Shown here: piece after piece, positions 15,037 to 21,175 of the stretch
Layout of the letters: every line of letters begins with the position of its first letter
How positions within the stretch are numbered: position 1 is the stretch's first letter
Assembly: GCA_023419535.1 (NCBI GenBank)
Contig: JAEZXX010000010.1
Span: 1-21,175, forward strand
DNA: 21,175 nucleotides
Source of the DNA: Pseudomonadota bacterium
GTDB lineage: Bacteria; Pseudomonadota; Alphaproteobacteria; Rhizobiales; Rhizobiaceae
Direction of reading: 5' to 3'
The notes under the pieces: generated by a model
Seen by the model: the letters and a program-made list of their open reading frames with translations, nothing else
Databases searched by the model: none
Told to the model about the DNA's origin: nothing
Translations under genes and position numbers: made by a program

Positions 15037-15972
15037 ATGCCTCGCCTTCAGCAACTCCGCTATCTCGTCGCCATCGCCGACGCGCTGTCCTTCAGCCGGG
15101 CGGCGCGGGCCTGCAACGTGACGCAGCCGACGCTGTCCATGCAGCTGCGCGAAATGGAGGAGCGGCTCGGCACGGTTCTGGTGGAGCGCACGCGTTCGCG
15201 CGTGGTGCTGACGCCGGCGGGCGAGGAGATCGCGGCGCGGGCGCGAACCATTCTGGCGGGCGTCGAGGACATCCGGGAGATCGCACGCCGGGAAAGCGCG
15301 CAGGGGCCGAGCGGCATTCTGCGAATCGGCGTCGTGCCCACCGTCGGGGCCTATGTGCTGTCGCTCGCGATGCCTGCGCTGCGGCGCGCCTTTCCGCAAC
15401 TGCGCCTCGTCGTGGCCGAGGACCGCGCGGAGGCCCTTCCGCGAAAGCTCGCTGACGGAACCCACGACGTCCTCCTCCTCGCCGAGCGGCCGGACGAAGC
15501 CGACTTCGCCTTTCGGCCGCTCCTGAACGAGCCGCTCCTCGTTGTGATGCCGGCCGAGCACCCTTTGGCGCGGGAGACGCGGATCGAACCGTCCGCGCTC
15601 CGCGGCGAGACGATCCTCTCGATGGAGCGCGGGCACCGGCTTCACGATCCCATCGCGGTCCTGTGCGAACGGGTCGGCGCCCGACACGCCACCGATTACA
15701 CCGGCACGACCCTCGACATGCTGCGCCTGATGGTGACGGCGGGCATGGGGCTGACGCTCCTGCCTGCGCTCTACGTGCGCTCCGACGTCCTGCGCGAGAC
15801 GCTCGTCGTGGCGAGACCCTTCGCGGGAGAGGCGCCGACGCGCGAGATCTCGCTCGTCTGGCGCCGGTCCTCGCCGCGGCACGTCGTCTTCGAGCAGCTC
15901 GCCGGGATCGTCGCCGAATGCCTGTCCCCCTGGGCCGCCCGGCCGAACGCGGCGGACGCAGAAAGGGCGTGA
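15037..15972 (+). CDS. LysR-family regulator, OxyR-like, lacking the peroxidatic Cys
   Basis: This 311-residue regulator has the N-terminal winged HTH of OxyR type (residues 2-60: AARACNVTQPTLSMQLREME, then LGTVLVERT). Its substrate-binding domain ends exactly like OxyR: TTLDMLRLMVTAGMGLTLLP, then ISLVWRRSSP. In E. coli OxyR the sensing pair lies in GHCLRDQAMGFC (Cys199 and Cys208). Here the segment is GHRLHDPIAVLC, so the peroxidatic Cys is replaced by Arg201 while Cys210 is kept. Disulfide sensing of peroxide by the known mechanism is therefore not possible. The start at 15037 has AGGA 8 nt upstream; the ORF opens earlier, but the domain starts here. It is divergent from mrpA with two palindromes between, and could control mrp, itself, or both. 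Confidence 0.9.
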   Translation: MPRLQQLRYLVAIADALSFSRAARACNVTQPTLSMQLREMEERLGTVLVERTRSRVVLTPAGEEIAARARTILAGVEDIREIARRESAQGPSGILRIGVVPTVGAYVLSLAMPALRRAFPQLRLVVAEDRAEALPRKLADGTHDVLLLAERPDEADFAFRPLLNEPLLVVMPAEHPLARETRIEPSALRGETILSMERGHRLHDPIAVLCERVGARHATDYTGTTLDMLRLMVTAGMGLTLLPALYVRSDVLRETLVVARPFAGEAPTREISLVWRRSSPRHVVFEQLAGIVAECLSPWAARPNAADAERA

Positions 15973-16027
15973 AGCGCCAGACGCATCCGCCTATGAAGGC
16001 TCCCATCGCATCGAGGGGAAGGGCCGG

Positions 16028-16933
16028 ATGAGCGGACAACCGAAGATCGCCTGCATCGGCGAGTGCATGGTGGAGTTCCGGCAGACGGGGGAGGGCGTCT
16101 TCGCCGCCGGTTTCGGCGGCGACACGCTGAACACCGCCGTCTATCTCGCGCGCCTCGGGCGACAGGTCGACTACGTCTCCGCGCTCGGCGACGATCCCTG
16201 GAGCGAGCGGATGCTCCAGGCCTGGCGCGCCGAAGGGGTCGGCACGGACCGCGTGCTGCGCGTTCCCGGAGCCTCGCCCGGACTCTACGTCATCGAGGTG
16301 GACGGCAAGGGCGAGCGGCGGTTCAGCTACTGGCGCGACCAGGCGCCGGCGCGCCGCATCTTCGACCTTCCCGGAACCGATGCCCTGCGCGCCGCGCTCG
16401 AAGGCTACGACTGGCTCTACGTCTCGGGAATCAGCCTGTCGCTCTACGGGGAGGAGGGACGCGCGCGCCTGTTCGAGACGCTGGCGGCGGCCCGGGCGAA
16501 GGGCGCCAAGATCGCGTTCGACACCAATTTCCGGCCGCGGGGCTGGCCCGACCGGGGCGCCGCGGAAACCGCCTTCCGCCGGGCCTTCGCCGCTTCGGAT
16601 CTCCTGTTCGCGTCCACCGAGGATCTCGAACTCCTGTTCGCGGCGGAGGGCATCGCGGCGTTCGAGACCGCGGGGGCGGCCGAACGGATCCTGAAGCACG
16701 AGGATCTGCGCGTGCTCGTGACCTGCGAGGGCGAGACCGTCCGGGTGGACGGCGAGCCCGCCGCACGGGTCGTCGACACGACGGCGGCCGGCGACAGCTT
16801 CGCCGCGGCCTATCTGTCGGCACGCATCGGCGGCGCTTCGGCCCCCGACGCGGCCCGCGCCGGCCACCGTCTGGCCGCTCGCGTCGTCCAGCACACCGGG
16901 GCGCTCATTCCGAGGGAGGCGATGGGGCTCTGA
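16028..16933 (+). CDS. kdgK: PfkB-family sugar kinase, probable 2-keto-3-deoxygluconate kinase
   Basis: KdgK phosphorylates 2-keto-3-deoxygluconate to KDPG, linking uronate or pectin breakdown to the Entner-Doudoroff pathway. The 301-residue protein opens with IACIGECMVEFRQ and has GFGGDTLNTAVYLARLG (PfkB signature 1, residues 28-44). RFSYWRDQAPAR and FDTNFRPRGWP are features of KdgK subfamily members. The C-terminal signature DTTAAGDSFAAAY (250-262) supplies the catalytic Asp256. Shine-Dalgarno GAGGGGAAGGG precedes the ATG. No KDPG aldolase or transporter gene is nearby, so substrate assignment rests on sequence alone; ribokinase-like activity on another sugar acid is the alternative. It is 55 nt after the LysR gene and may share its transcript. 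Confidence 0.85.
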   Translation: MSGQPKIACIGECMVEFRQTGEGVFAAGFGGDTLNTAVYLARLGRQVDYVSALGDDPWSERMLQAWRAEGVGTDRVLRVPGASPGLYVIEVDGKGERRFSYWRDQAPARRIFDLPGTDALRAALEGYDWLYVSGISLSLYGEEGRARLFETLAAARAKGAKIAFDTNFRPRGWPDRGAAETAFRRAFAASDLLFASTEDLELLFAAEGIAAFETAGAAERILKHEDLRVLVTCEGETVRVDGEPAARVVDTTAAGDSFAAAYLSARIGGASAPDAARAGHRLAARVVQHTGALIPREAMGL

Positions 16934-17008
16934 GGCTCGTCCCCTCGCGGTTTGCCTCCGGCGCCTCGGCGCCTATCCTTGGGCAGCCGACCGAGAAGCA
17001 GGCAGTCC

Positions 17009-17653
17009 ATGACCCTTTCCATCGTCGCCAAATGCGATCACACGCGCCAGTTCGGCGTCGCGTCGGCGACGGAGATGCCGGCGGTCGGCAAGTTCCTCGC
17101 CTATGCCTTCCCGCGCTACGGCGCCTTCGCCACGCAGGCGCTGATCAACCCCTATCTGGGCATCGACGGCTGCAAGCTCCTGTCGCTCAGCGTCTCGGCG
17201 CGGGGCACCGTGGAGACCGTCCTGGAGGACGACCGCGAGCGCCATCGGCGGCAGGTCGCGGCGGTCGACAAGGAGGGGCGCTCCTTCGCCTTCACCGGGT
17301 CCGAATGCCTGCCCTGGGCCGGCTCGCGGCAGGGTCCGGGCTTCAGCGTCCAGGGCAACCGGCTGGCGGGACCGCAGGTGCTGGACGCCATGGCGGAGGC
17401 CTTCGAGAGGCGGCGGGGCGAGGAGCTGGTCCACCGGATGATCGCGGCCATCGCCGCCGGCGTGGCGGCGGGCGGCGACCGGCACGGCGAGCGCTCGGCC
17501 AACGTCTACATCGTGGAGGACGAGGAGTACCCGCTCTGGGACATGCGCGTCGACCACCATGACGATATCGTCGGCGAACTGAAGCGGCTGGAGACGGTGT
17601 TCCGCGCCGAGCTCTACCCGCATGTGCGCGACATGCCCACTCGCTCGCGCTGA
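17009..17653 (+). CDS. DUF1028 family protein
   Basis: This 214-residue protein is a full-length DUF1028 member, a family proposed to have an Ntn-hydrolase-like fold but with no well-established activity. Signature segments are MTLSIVAKC at the N-terminus, AFATQALINPYLGIDG, AFTGSECLPWAG and FSVQGNRLAG. These are followed by a Gly-rich AAGVAAGGDRHGERSANVYI. The start is set at 17009 because the family begins with M-T-[FL]-S-I-V; the frame is open upstream but unrelated. The Shine-Dalgarno is weak. Its stop is 2 nt from the convergent GNAT stop. Placement after the sugar kinase may be chance. Confidence 0.9.
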   Translation: MTLSIVAKCDHTRQFGVASATEMPAVGKFLAYAFPRYGAFATQALINPYLGIDGCKLLSLSVSARGTVETVLEDDRERHRRQVAAVDKEGRSFAFTGSECLPWAGSRQGPGFSVQGNRLAGPQVLDAMAEAFERRRGEELVHRMIAAIAAGVAAGGDRHGERSANVYIVEDEEYPLWDMRVDHHDDIVGELKRLETVFRAELYPHVRDMPTRSR

Positions 17654-17655
17654 CG

Positions 17656-18162
17656 TCAGCCGAAGGCGGGGTGGAAGGCGAGGGCGCCCGCCGGCTCCTC
17701 GCCGGACAGGACGAGCGTCTGCAGAAAGGGCTGCATCGGCTCGCCCACGACGAGCCGCGCGGTGCCCTTAAAGCCGAACCGCGCGTAGTAGGCCGGGTCG
17801 CCGATCAGGACGCAGCCCTGCGATCCGAGACGCCGCAACCGCGCCAGCCCCTCTTCGACGAGGGCGCCGCCGATGCCCGAGCCCTGCCTCCCGGGCTCCA
17901 CGGACAGGGGCGCGAGCGCATGCCAGCCGGAAGGCCGTCCGTCCACGAGAACGGGCGAGAACGCGACATGGCCGATCGGCTCGCCCATTTCGTCTCGCGC
18001 GACGAGCGAGACCGTCAGCGCGCCGGCCGCGCGAAGGGCGTCGACGATGGCGGCCTCGGTTCCGGACGAATGCGGATGGCCCTCGAAGGCTCGCGTGACG
18101 AGAGCGGCGATCGCGTCCGCGTCTTCGCCGCGCTCGTCCCCGATCGTCACGGTGCCGGTCAT
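17656..18162 (-). CDS. GNAT-family N-acetyltransferase (YhbS-like)
   Basis: This 168-residue acetyltransferase of the GNAT fold transfers an acetyl group from acetyl-CoA to an unknown amine. The acetyl-CoA pyrophosphate loop is RQGSGIG (residues 92-98) in LSVEPGRQGSGIGGALVEEG. The preceding strand, GHVAFSPVLVDGRPSGW, and the later GDPAYYARFGFKG are characteristic of YhbS-type members. The ATG overlaps the stop of the upstream kinase gene by 4 nt (ATGA), so it is the last gene of the signalling operon. The substrate cannot be read from sequence; coupling to the kinase operon may be functional or incidental. Confidence 0.9.
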   Translation of the reverse strand: MTGTVTIGDERGEDADAIAALVTRAFEGHPHSSGTEAAIVDALRAAGALTVSLVARDEMGEPIGHVAFSPVLVDGRPSGWHALAPLSVEPGRQGSGIGGALVEEGLARLRRLGSQGCVLIGDPAYYARFGFKGTARLVVGEPMQPFLQTLVLSGEEPAGALAFHPAFG

Positions 18163-19184
18163 CGGGTCCCGCGAAGGCTCGCGCGCACTCCGGGGCCCGT
18201 GTAGGTCACCTCCGAATCGAGGCTGATCGCCATCGCCTTGACGAGCTTGGTGCCGAGCCCGGTGCCCTTGGCCGAGATCGTCTCCGACAGGCCGGGCCCG
18301 TCGTCCTCCACGGTCAGGCGGAAATGCGTCTCGCCGTCGAGCTCGAGGCTGACGCGCACCTCGCCGCCCTCCGGCCCATAGGCGTACTTGCAGGCGTTGG
18401 ACACGAGTTCGGTGAGGATGACGCCGACCGACACCGCCTTGTCGGTCTTGAGCCGCAGCGGGTCCGCATGGAGCGTCACGCGGCAGGGGGCCGCCTCGCT
18501 CGACCAGGTCTCCTCCAACTCGCGCACGAGCGCGGCCAGGTAGTCGACCATGTCGACCGTCTCGACGTCGTTGGACGTGTAGAGCTCGCGATGGACCCGC
18601 GCGATCGCCGCGATCCGGCGCTCGGTGTCCTTCAAAGCCTCGCGGGAGGCTTCATCGGCCAGAACCGCCGACTGCATGTGGACGAAAGCCGCCGCCATCT
18701 GCAGCGAGTTGGCGATGCGGTGGTTCATCTCCTTCAGAAGCGCCTCGAGCCGCTCGTTGGAGGCGCGCAGGCGACCCTCGACGTCCGCCTTCTCGCGCAC
18801 CAGCCGCGTCCTGGCCAAGGCCTGCGACAGCGCGGTGGAGAGAAGGTCGAAGAAGTCGTCGCCGATCGATTTGACGACGTAATCGGCGGCGCCCGCCTTC
18901 AGCGCCGCGACGGCGACGCGGCTTTCCTCGGACCCGGTGACGTAGACCACGGGCGGCACGTGATCGAGCTCCCGGAGCGCCCCGAGCGTCTGCAGCCCGT
19001 CCTGGCCCGGCATGTAGTGGTCGACCGCGACGACGTCGAAACGCCTGCTGCGCGCCAGCTCGACGCCCTCGCGTCCGTCACCGGCGGTGGTGACCTGGAA
19101 GCCGAGCCGCCTCAGCTTGCGCTCGGCGAGGAGCCGCAAGCCTGCGTCGTCGTCGATGTAGAGGACGTGCGCGGCCTCGCTCAT
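18159..19184 (-). CDS. REC - HisKA_2 histidine kinase (response regulator fused to kinase)
   Basis: This 341-residue soluble protein has an N-terminal receiver domain (residues 5-120) with acidic pocket DDD 11-13, phosphoacceptor Asp55 (VVAVDHYMPGQDG), Thr83 and Lys105. A short coiled coil (about 125-150) leads to a HisKA_2-type dimerisation domain with phosphoryl His155 in LLKEMNHRIANSLQ, then a HATPase domain with N-box ELVSNACKYAY, G1 EDDGPGL and G2 KGTGLGTKLVKAM. There is no membrane segment, so activity is probably set by phosphorylation of its own receiver. HisKA_2 kinases often act in alphaproteobacterial general-stress signalling, but no PhyR or NepR gene is in this window. The start is 6 nt after the upstream regulator stop. 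The stop overlaps the GNAT start. Confidence 0.93.
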   Translation of the reverse strand: MSEAAHVLYIDDDAGLRLLAERKLRRLGFQVTTAGDGREGVELARSRRFDVVAVDHYMPGQDGLQTLGALRELDHVPPVVYVTGSEESRVAVAALKAGAADYVVKSIGDDFFDLLSTALSQALARTRLVREKADVEGRLRASNERLEALLKEMNHRIANSLQMAAAFVHMQSAVLADEASREALKDTERRIAAIARVHRELYTSNDVETVDMVDYLAALVRELEETWSSEAAPCRVTLHADPLRLKTDKAVSVGVILTELVSNACKYAYGPEGGEVRVSLELDGETHFRLTVEDDGPGLSETISAKGTGLGTKLVKAMAISLDSEVTYTGPGVRASLRGTR

Positions 19185-19190
19185 GCCGCT

Positions 19191-19646
19191 TTACGCCTCG
19201 ACCTCGGGCACCTGAATGACCGAGAGGAACAGGCCCAGCTGCCGGATCGCCTGGGCGAAGCTCTCGTAGTTCACCGGTTTGGTGATGTAGACGTTGGCCC
19301 CCAGATCGTAGCACCGCTGGATCTCGACCTTGTCGTCGGTCGTGGTCAGGACGACGACCGGCGTGCGGCGCAGGGGCGAATCGTCCGCCTTCATCCGCTT
19401 CAGGATGTCGGTGCCGCTCATGTCGGGCAGGTTGAGATCGAGAAGAACCAGCGCCGGGCCGTTCTTGGCGGGCCCCGACACGTCCTCGAACAGATGGTTC
19501 AGCGCGGACGTCCCGTCCGTGAAGTGACGGATCTCGTTGGTGACGCCGGCACGGCGGATGTTCTTCTCGATGAGGCGCGCATGCCCCTCGTCGTCTTCCA
19601 CCATGACGATCTTGACGGTCTGATGCTCCGGCACGTCTTCATCCAT
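19191..19646 (-). CDS. single-domain response regulator (Rcp1/CheY-like)
   Basis: The 151-residue protein is a lone receiver domain with no output domain. The acidic pair is Glu17-Asp18-Asp19 (VMVEDDEGHARL), phosphoacceptor Asp70 lies in LVLLDLNLPDMSGTD, switch Thr101 in VVVLTTTDD, and Lys123 in YITKPVNYESF. This spacing, with an extra loop before Asp70 (EDVSGPAKNGP), is typical of Rcp1-type regulators that pair with phytochrome or CHASE3 kinases. The ATG overlaps the sensor kinase stop by 8 nt (ATGGATGA), so translation is coupled. It probably shuttles phosphate from the membrane kinase, perhaps to the next kinase. Confidence 0.94.
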   Translation of the reverse strand: MDEDVPEHQTVKIVMVEDDEGHARLIEKNIRRAGVTNEIRHFTDGTSALNHLFEDVSGPAKNGPALVLLDLNLPDMSGTDILKRMKADDSPLRRTPVVVLTTTDDKVEIQRCYDLGANVYITKPVNYESFAQAIRQLGLFLSVIQVPEVEA

Positions 19647-21135
19647 CCTTGTTGCCGTCGAACGTCTCCGGGATTGAGAGACGGAAGGTCGCGCCTTCGT
19701 CAAGCGCGGATTCGCAGGAGACCGTCCCGCCGAGGCGGTAGGCCATGGCCCGCACATGGGCAAGGCCGATGCCTTCTCCGGGCCGGTCCTGCTGGCCGGA
19801 GCGGCGGAAGAGGTCGAAGACGCGCTCGTGATCCTTCGGGTCGATGCCCCGGCCGTCGTCCTGCACCTCGAAATGGATCCGCTGGCCGACCTTGCGGCCG
19901 CGGACGCGCACATGCACCGGCTGGTCCGGCTTGCGGTACTTCACCGCGTTCTCGATCAGGTTCGAGAAGATCTGCTCGACGGCGACGCGGTCCGACACGA
20001 TCGACGGAAGCTCGCCCTCGATCTCGACCGTGCTGTCGGTCTCGCCGAGCCGGTGCTGCAGCGTGTCGACGATCGTCGTCACCAGAGCGTCCATGTCGAG
20101 CGGCTCGGGCGTGATCACGCGGCGTCCCTCGCGCGACAGCCGCAGGATCGCGTTGATGAGCCGGTCCATCTTCTGCGTGGAGGACCGGATGAAGCCGATG
20201 GCCTCCGGCAGGTCCTCGCGCACGGCCACGCGCGCGTCCTCGTCGACGATCTGGGGTGCCTCCGCTTCCGCCCGCTCGACGAGCGCCCGCAGATGCGCGG
20301 TCGAGGCGTCGAGCTCGGCGGTGAAGCCCATGACGTTGACGAGCGGCGAGCGGAGGTCGTGGCTGACGATGTAGGCGAAGCGCTGAATCTCGGCGTTCGC
20401 GCGCTGGAGGTCCGCCGTGCGGACGGCGACCGCGCCCTCCAGCAACTCGTTCATCCCTTCGAGCACGCGGCGCGAGCGTTGCAACTCGAGGAAGGTCCGC
20501 CGCGCCGACCAGATCGTGACGGCGGCGACGAGGAGCAGGAGCACGAAGGAGACGGCGAGGATCACGTTGGCGAAGAGCTGCGTGCGCGCCTGCGCCCGGC
20601 TGCGCAGGTCCAGAAGCTCGCGCTCGGCGGCGATGGTCGCCTGGGCCAGATCGCGGATCTGCTCGATCAGCACGATGCTTCCTTCGCCCGCGAAGAGCGT
20701 GCGGCCGTCGAGCGTCGGGTCCGCCCTCAGCGCTTCCACGGAGGGCCGCGTGCTCTCGCGATAGCGCTCCCAGAGGGCGCGCATGTCGTCCAGCCGAGCC
20801 TGCTGCGCGGAATTGTCCTCGGTCAGCGGCATGAGCGCCGCCAAGGATGCGGCCGCCTCGCCGGCGGTTTCCTCCATTCGGTCGGCGAAGCGCGCGTCGG
20901 CGGTGAGAAGGAAGCCGCGGCGTGCCGAGGCGCTTTGCTCGACCATGATGACGAACTCGCGGAGCGCCGTCTGAACCTCGTAAGTGTGCGAGACCCGCTC
21001 GCCGCGGATTTCCGCCTCTCGAATGGACCAGGCGCCGACGAGGCCGAGCACGATGAGGGCGATGAAGCCGAAGACGATCGCGCCCACGAGCGAGCGGGCG
21101 AAGCCGGGATGGGCGATGTCACGTCTCGCGCTCAC
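19639..21135 (-). CDS. CHASE3-domain membrane sensor histidine kinase
   Basis: This 498-residue kinase has an N-terminal transmembrane helix (about residues 15-37) and a helical periplasmic CHASE3 sensor (about 40-180, with QSASARRGFLLTAD). A second helix (188-210) is followed by a coiled coil, without an obvious HAMP domain. The HisKA domain carries His259 in AYIVSHDLRSPLVNVMG. The HATPase domain shows the N-box FSNLIENAVKYRKP, G1 DDGRGIDPKDHERVFDLFRR and G2 GEGIGLAHV. This catalytic core resembles phytochrome-type kinases. The start is GTG at 21135; a GGAGCGAG stretch about 10 nt upstream serves as Shine-Dalgarno, and no better start precedes the first helix. First gene of the four-gene operon. 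The ligand is unknown. Confidence 0.93.
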   Translation of the reverse strand: MSARRDIAHPGFARSLVGAIVFGFIALIVLGLVGAWSIREAEIRGERVSHTYEVQTALREFVIMVEQSASARRGFLLTADARFADRMEETAGEAAASLAALMPLTEDNSAQQARLDDMRALWERYRESTRPSVEALRADPTLDGRTLFAGEGSIVLIEQIRDLAQATIAAERELLDLRSRAQARTQLFANVILAVSFVLLLLVAAVTIWSARRTFLELQRSRRVLEGMNELLEGAVAVRTADLQRANAEIQRFAYIVSHDLRSPLVNVMGFTAELDASTAHLRALVERAEAEAPQIVDEDARVAVREDLPEAIGFIRSSTQKMDRLINAILRLSREGRRVITPEPLDMDALVTTIVDTLQHRLGETDSTVEIEGELPSIVSDRVAVEQIFSNLIENAVKYRKPDQPVHVRVRGRKVGQRIHFEVQDDGRGIDPKDHERVFDLFRRSGQQDRPGEGIGLAHVRAMAYRLGGTVSCESALDEGATFRLSIPETFDGNKDG

Positions 21136-21175
21136 GAAAGGGGCTCGCTCCGTTGTGGTCGGACTCGGCGCGCCC

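Noticed and set aside
13921..15882. 653-residue minus-strand frame spanning mrpA and the LysR gene
   Set aside because: It crosses two well-supported genes and their control region, and the translation is Arg/Ala/Pro-rich with no domain.
18324..20114. 596-residue plus-strand frame opposite the signalling operon
   Set aside because: Antisense shadow of three genes with clear catalytic motifs.

Overview
The window looks like chromosomal DNA of a GC-rich alphaproteobacterium, most likely of the Hyphomicrobiales (Rhizobiales). The reasons are a TIGR02300-type 'FYDLN acid' protein, an EPSP synthase that reads closely like the Agrobacterium CP4 enzyme, a six-domain ribosomal protein S1 behind cmk, REC/HisKA_2-type kinases, and strong GC3 bias. 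I cannot name a genus.

Layout. Positions 1-1150 hold the 3' part of gyrB. Positions 1151-3698 are an accessory patch with no intact gene that I can defend. It contains an IS110-family transposase pseudogene, two unrelated IS3-family orfB remnants in opposite orientations, and the 3' stump of a secreted RTX/adhesin-like gene. That stump keeps its own terminator, but its present 5' end appears to be made of the IS3 terminal repeat. The patch ends at a tRNA-Ala(GGC) gene whose 3' end faces it. Positions 3938-9330 are a conserved housekeeping block: the TIGR02300 acidic protein (minus strand), then aroA, a small unknown membrane protein, cmk and rpsA on the plus strand, closed by a strong terminator.

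Positions 9341-14921 (minus strand) are a complete seven-gene Mrp-type multisubunit cation/proton antiporter operon, mrpABCDEFG. Every junction overlaps by 4 nt or abuts. Divergent from it is a LysR-family regulator of OxyR type that has Arg where OxyR has its peroxidatic Cys. The 115-nt gap between them carries two perfect palindromes, one of which (ATAG-N7-CTAT) resembles an OxyR-type box. A 2-keto-3-deoxygluconate kinase-like PfkB gene and a DUF1028 gene follow on the plus strand.

Positions 17656-21135 (minus strand) are a tightly coupled signalling operon: a CHASE3 membrane histidine kinase, a single-domain Rcp1-like response regulator, a soluble REC-HisKA_2/HATPase kinase, and a GNAT acetyltransferase. 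It is probably a phosphorelay from a periplasmic or membrane cue through a diffusible receiver to a second kinase.

I found no CRISPR array, phage or recognisable defence system. The most interesting points are the OxyR-like regulator lacking the sensing cysteine beside mrp, the kinase-receiver-kinase operon, the IS-made start of the truncated secreted-protein gene, and the Gly-type glyphosate-site residue in a CP4-like EPSP synthase.
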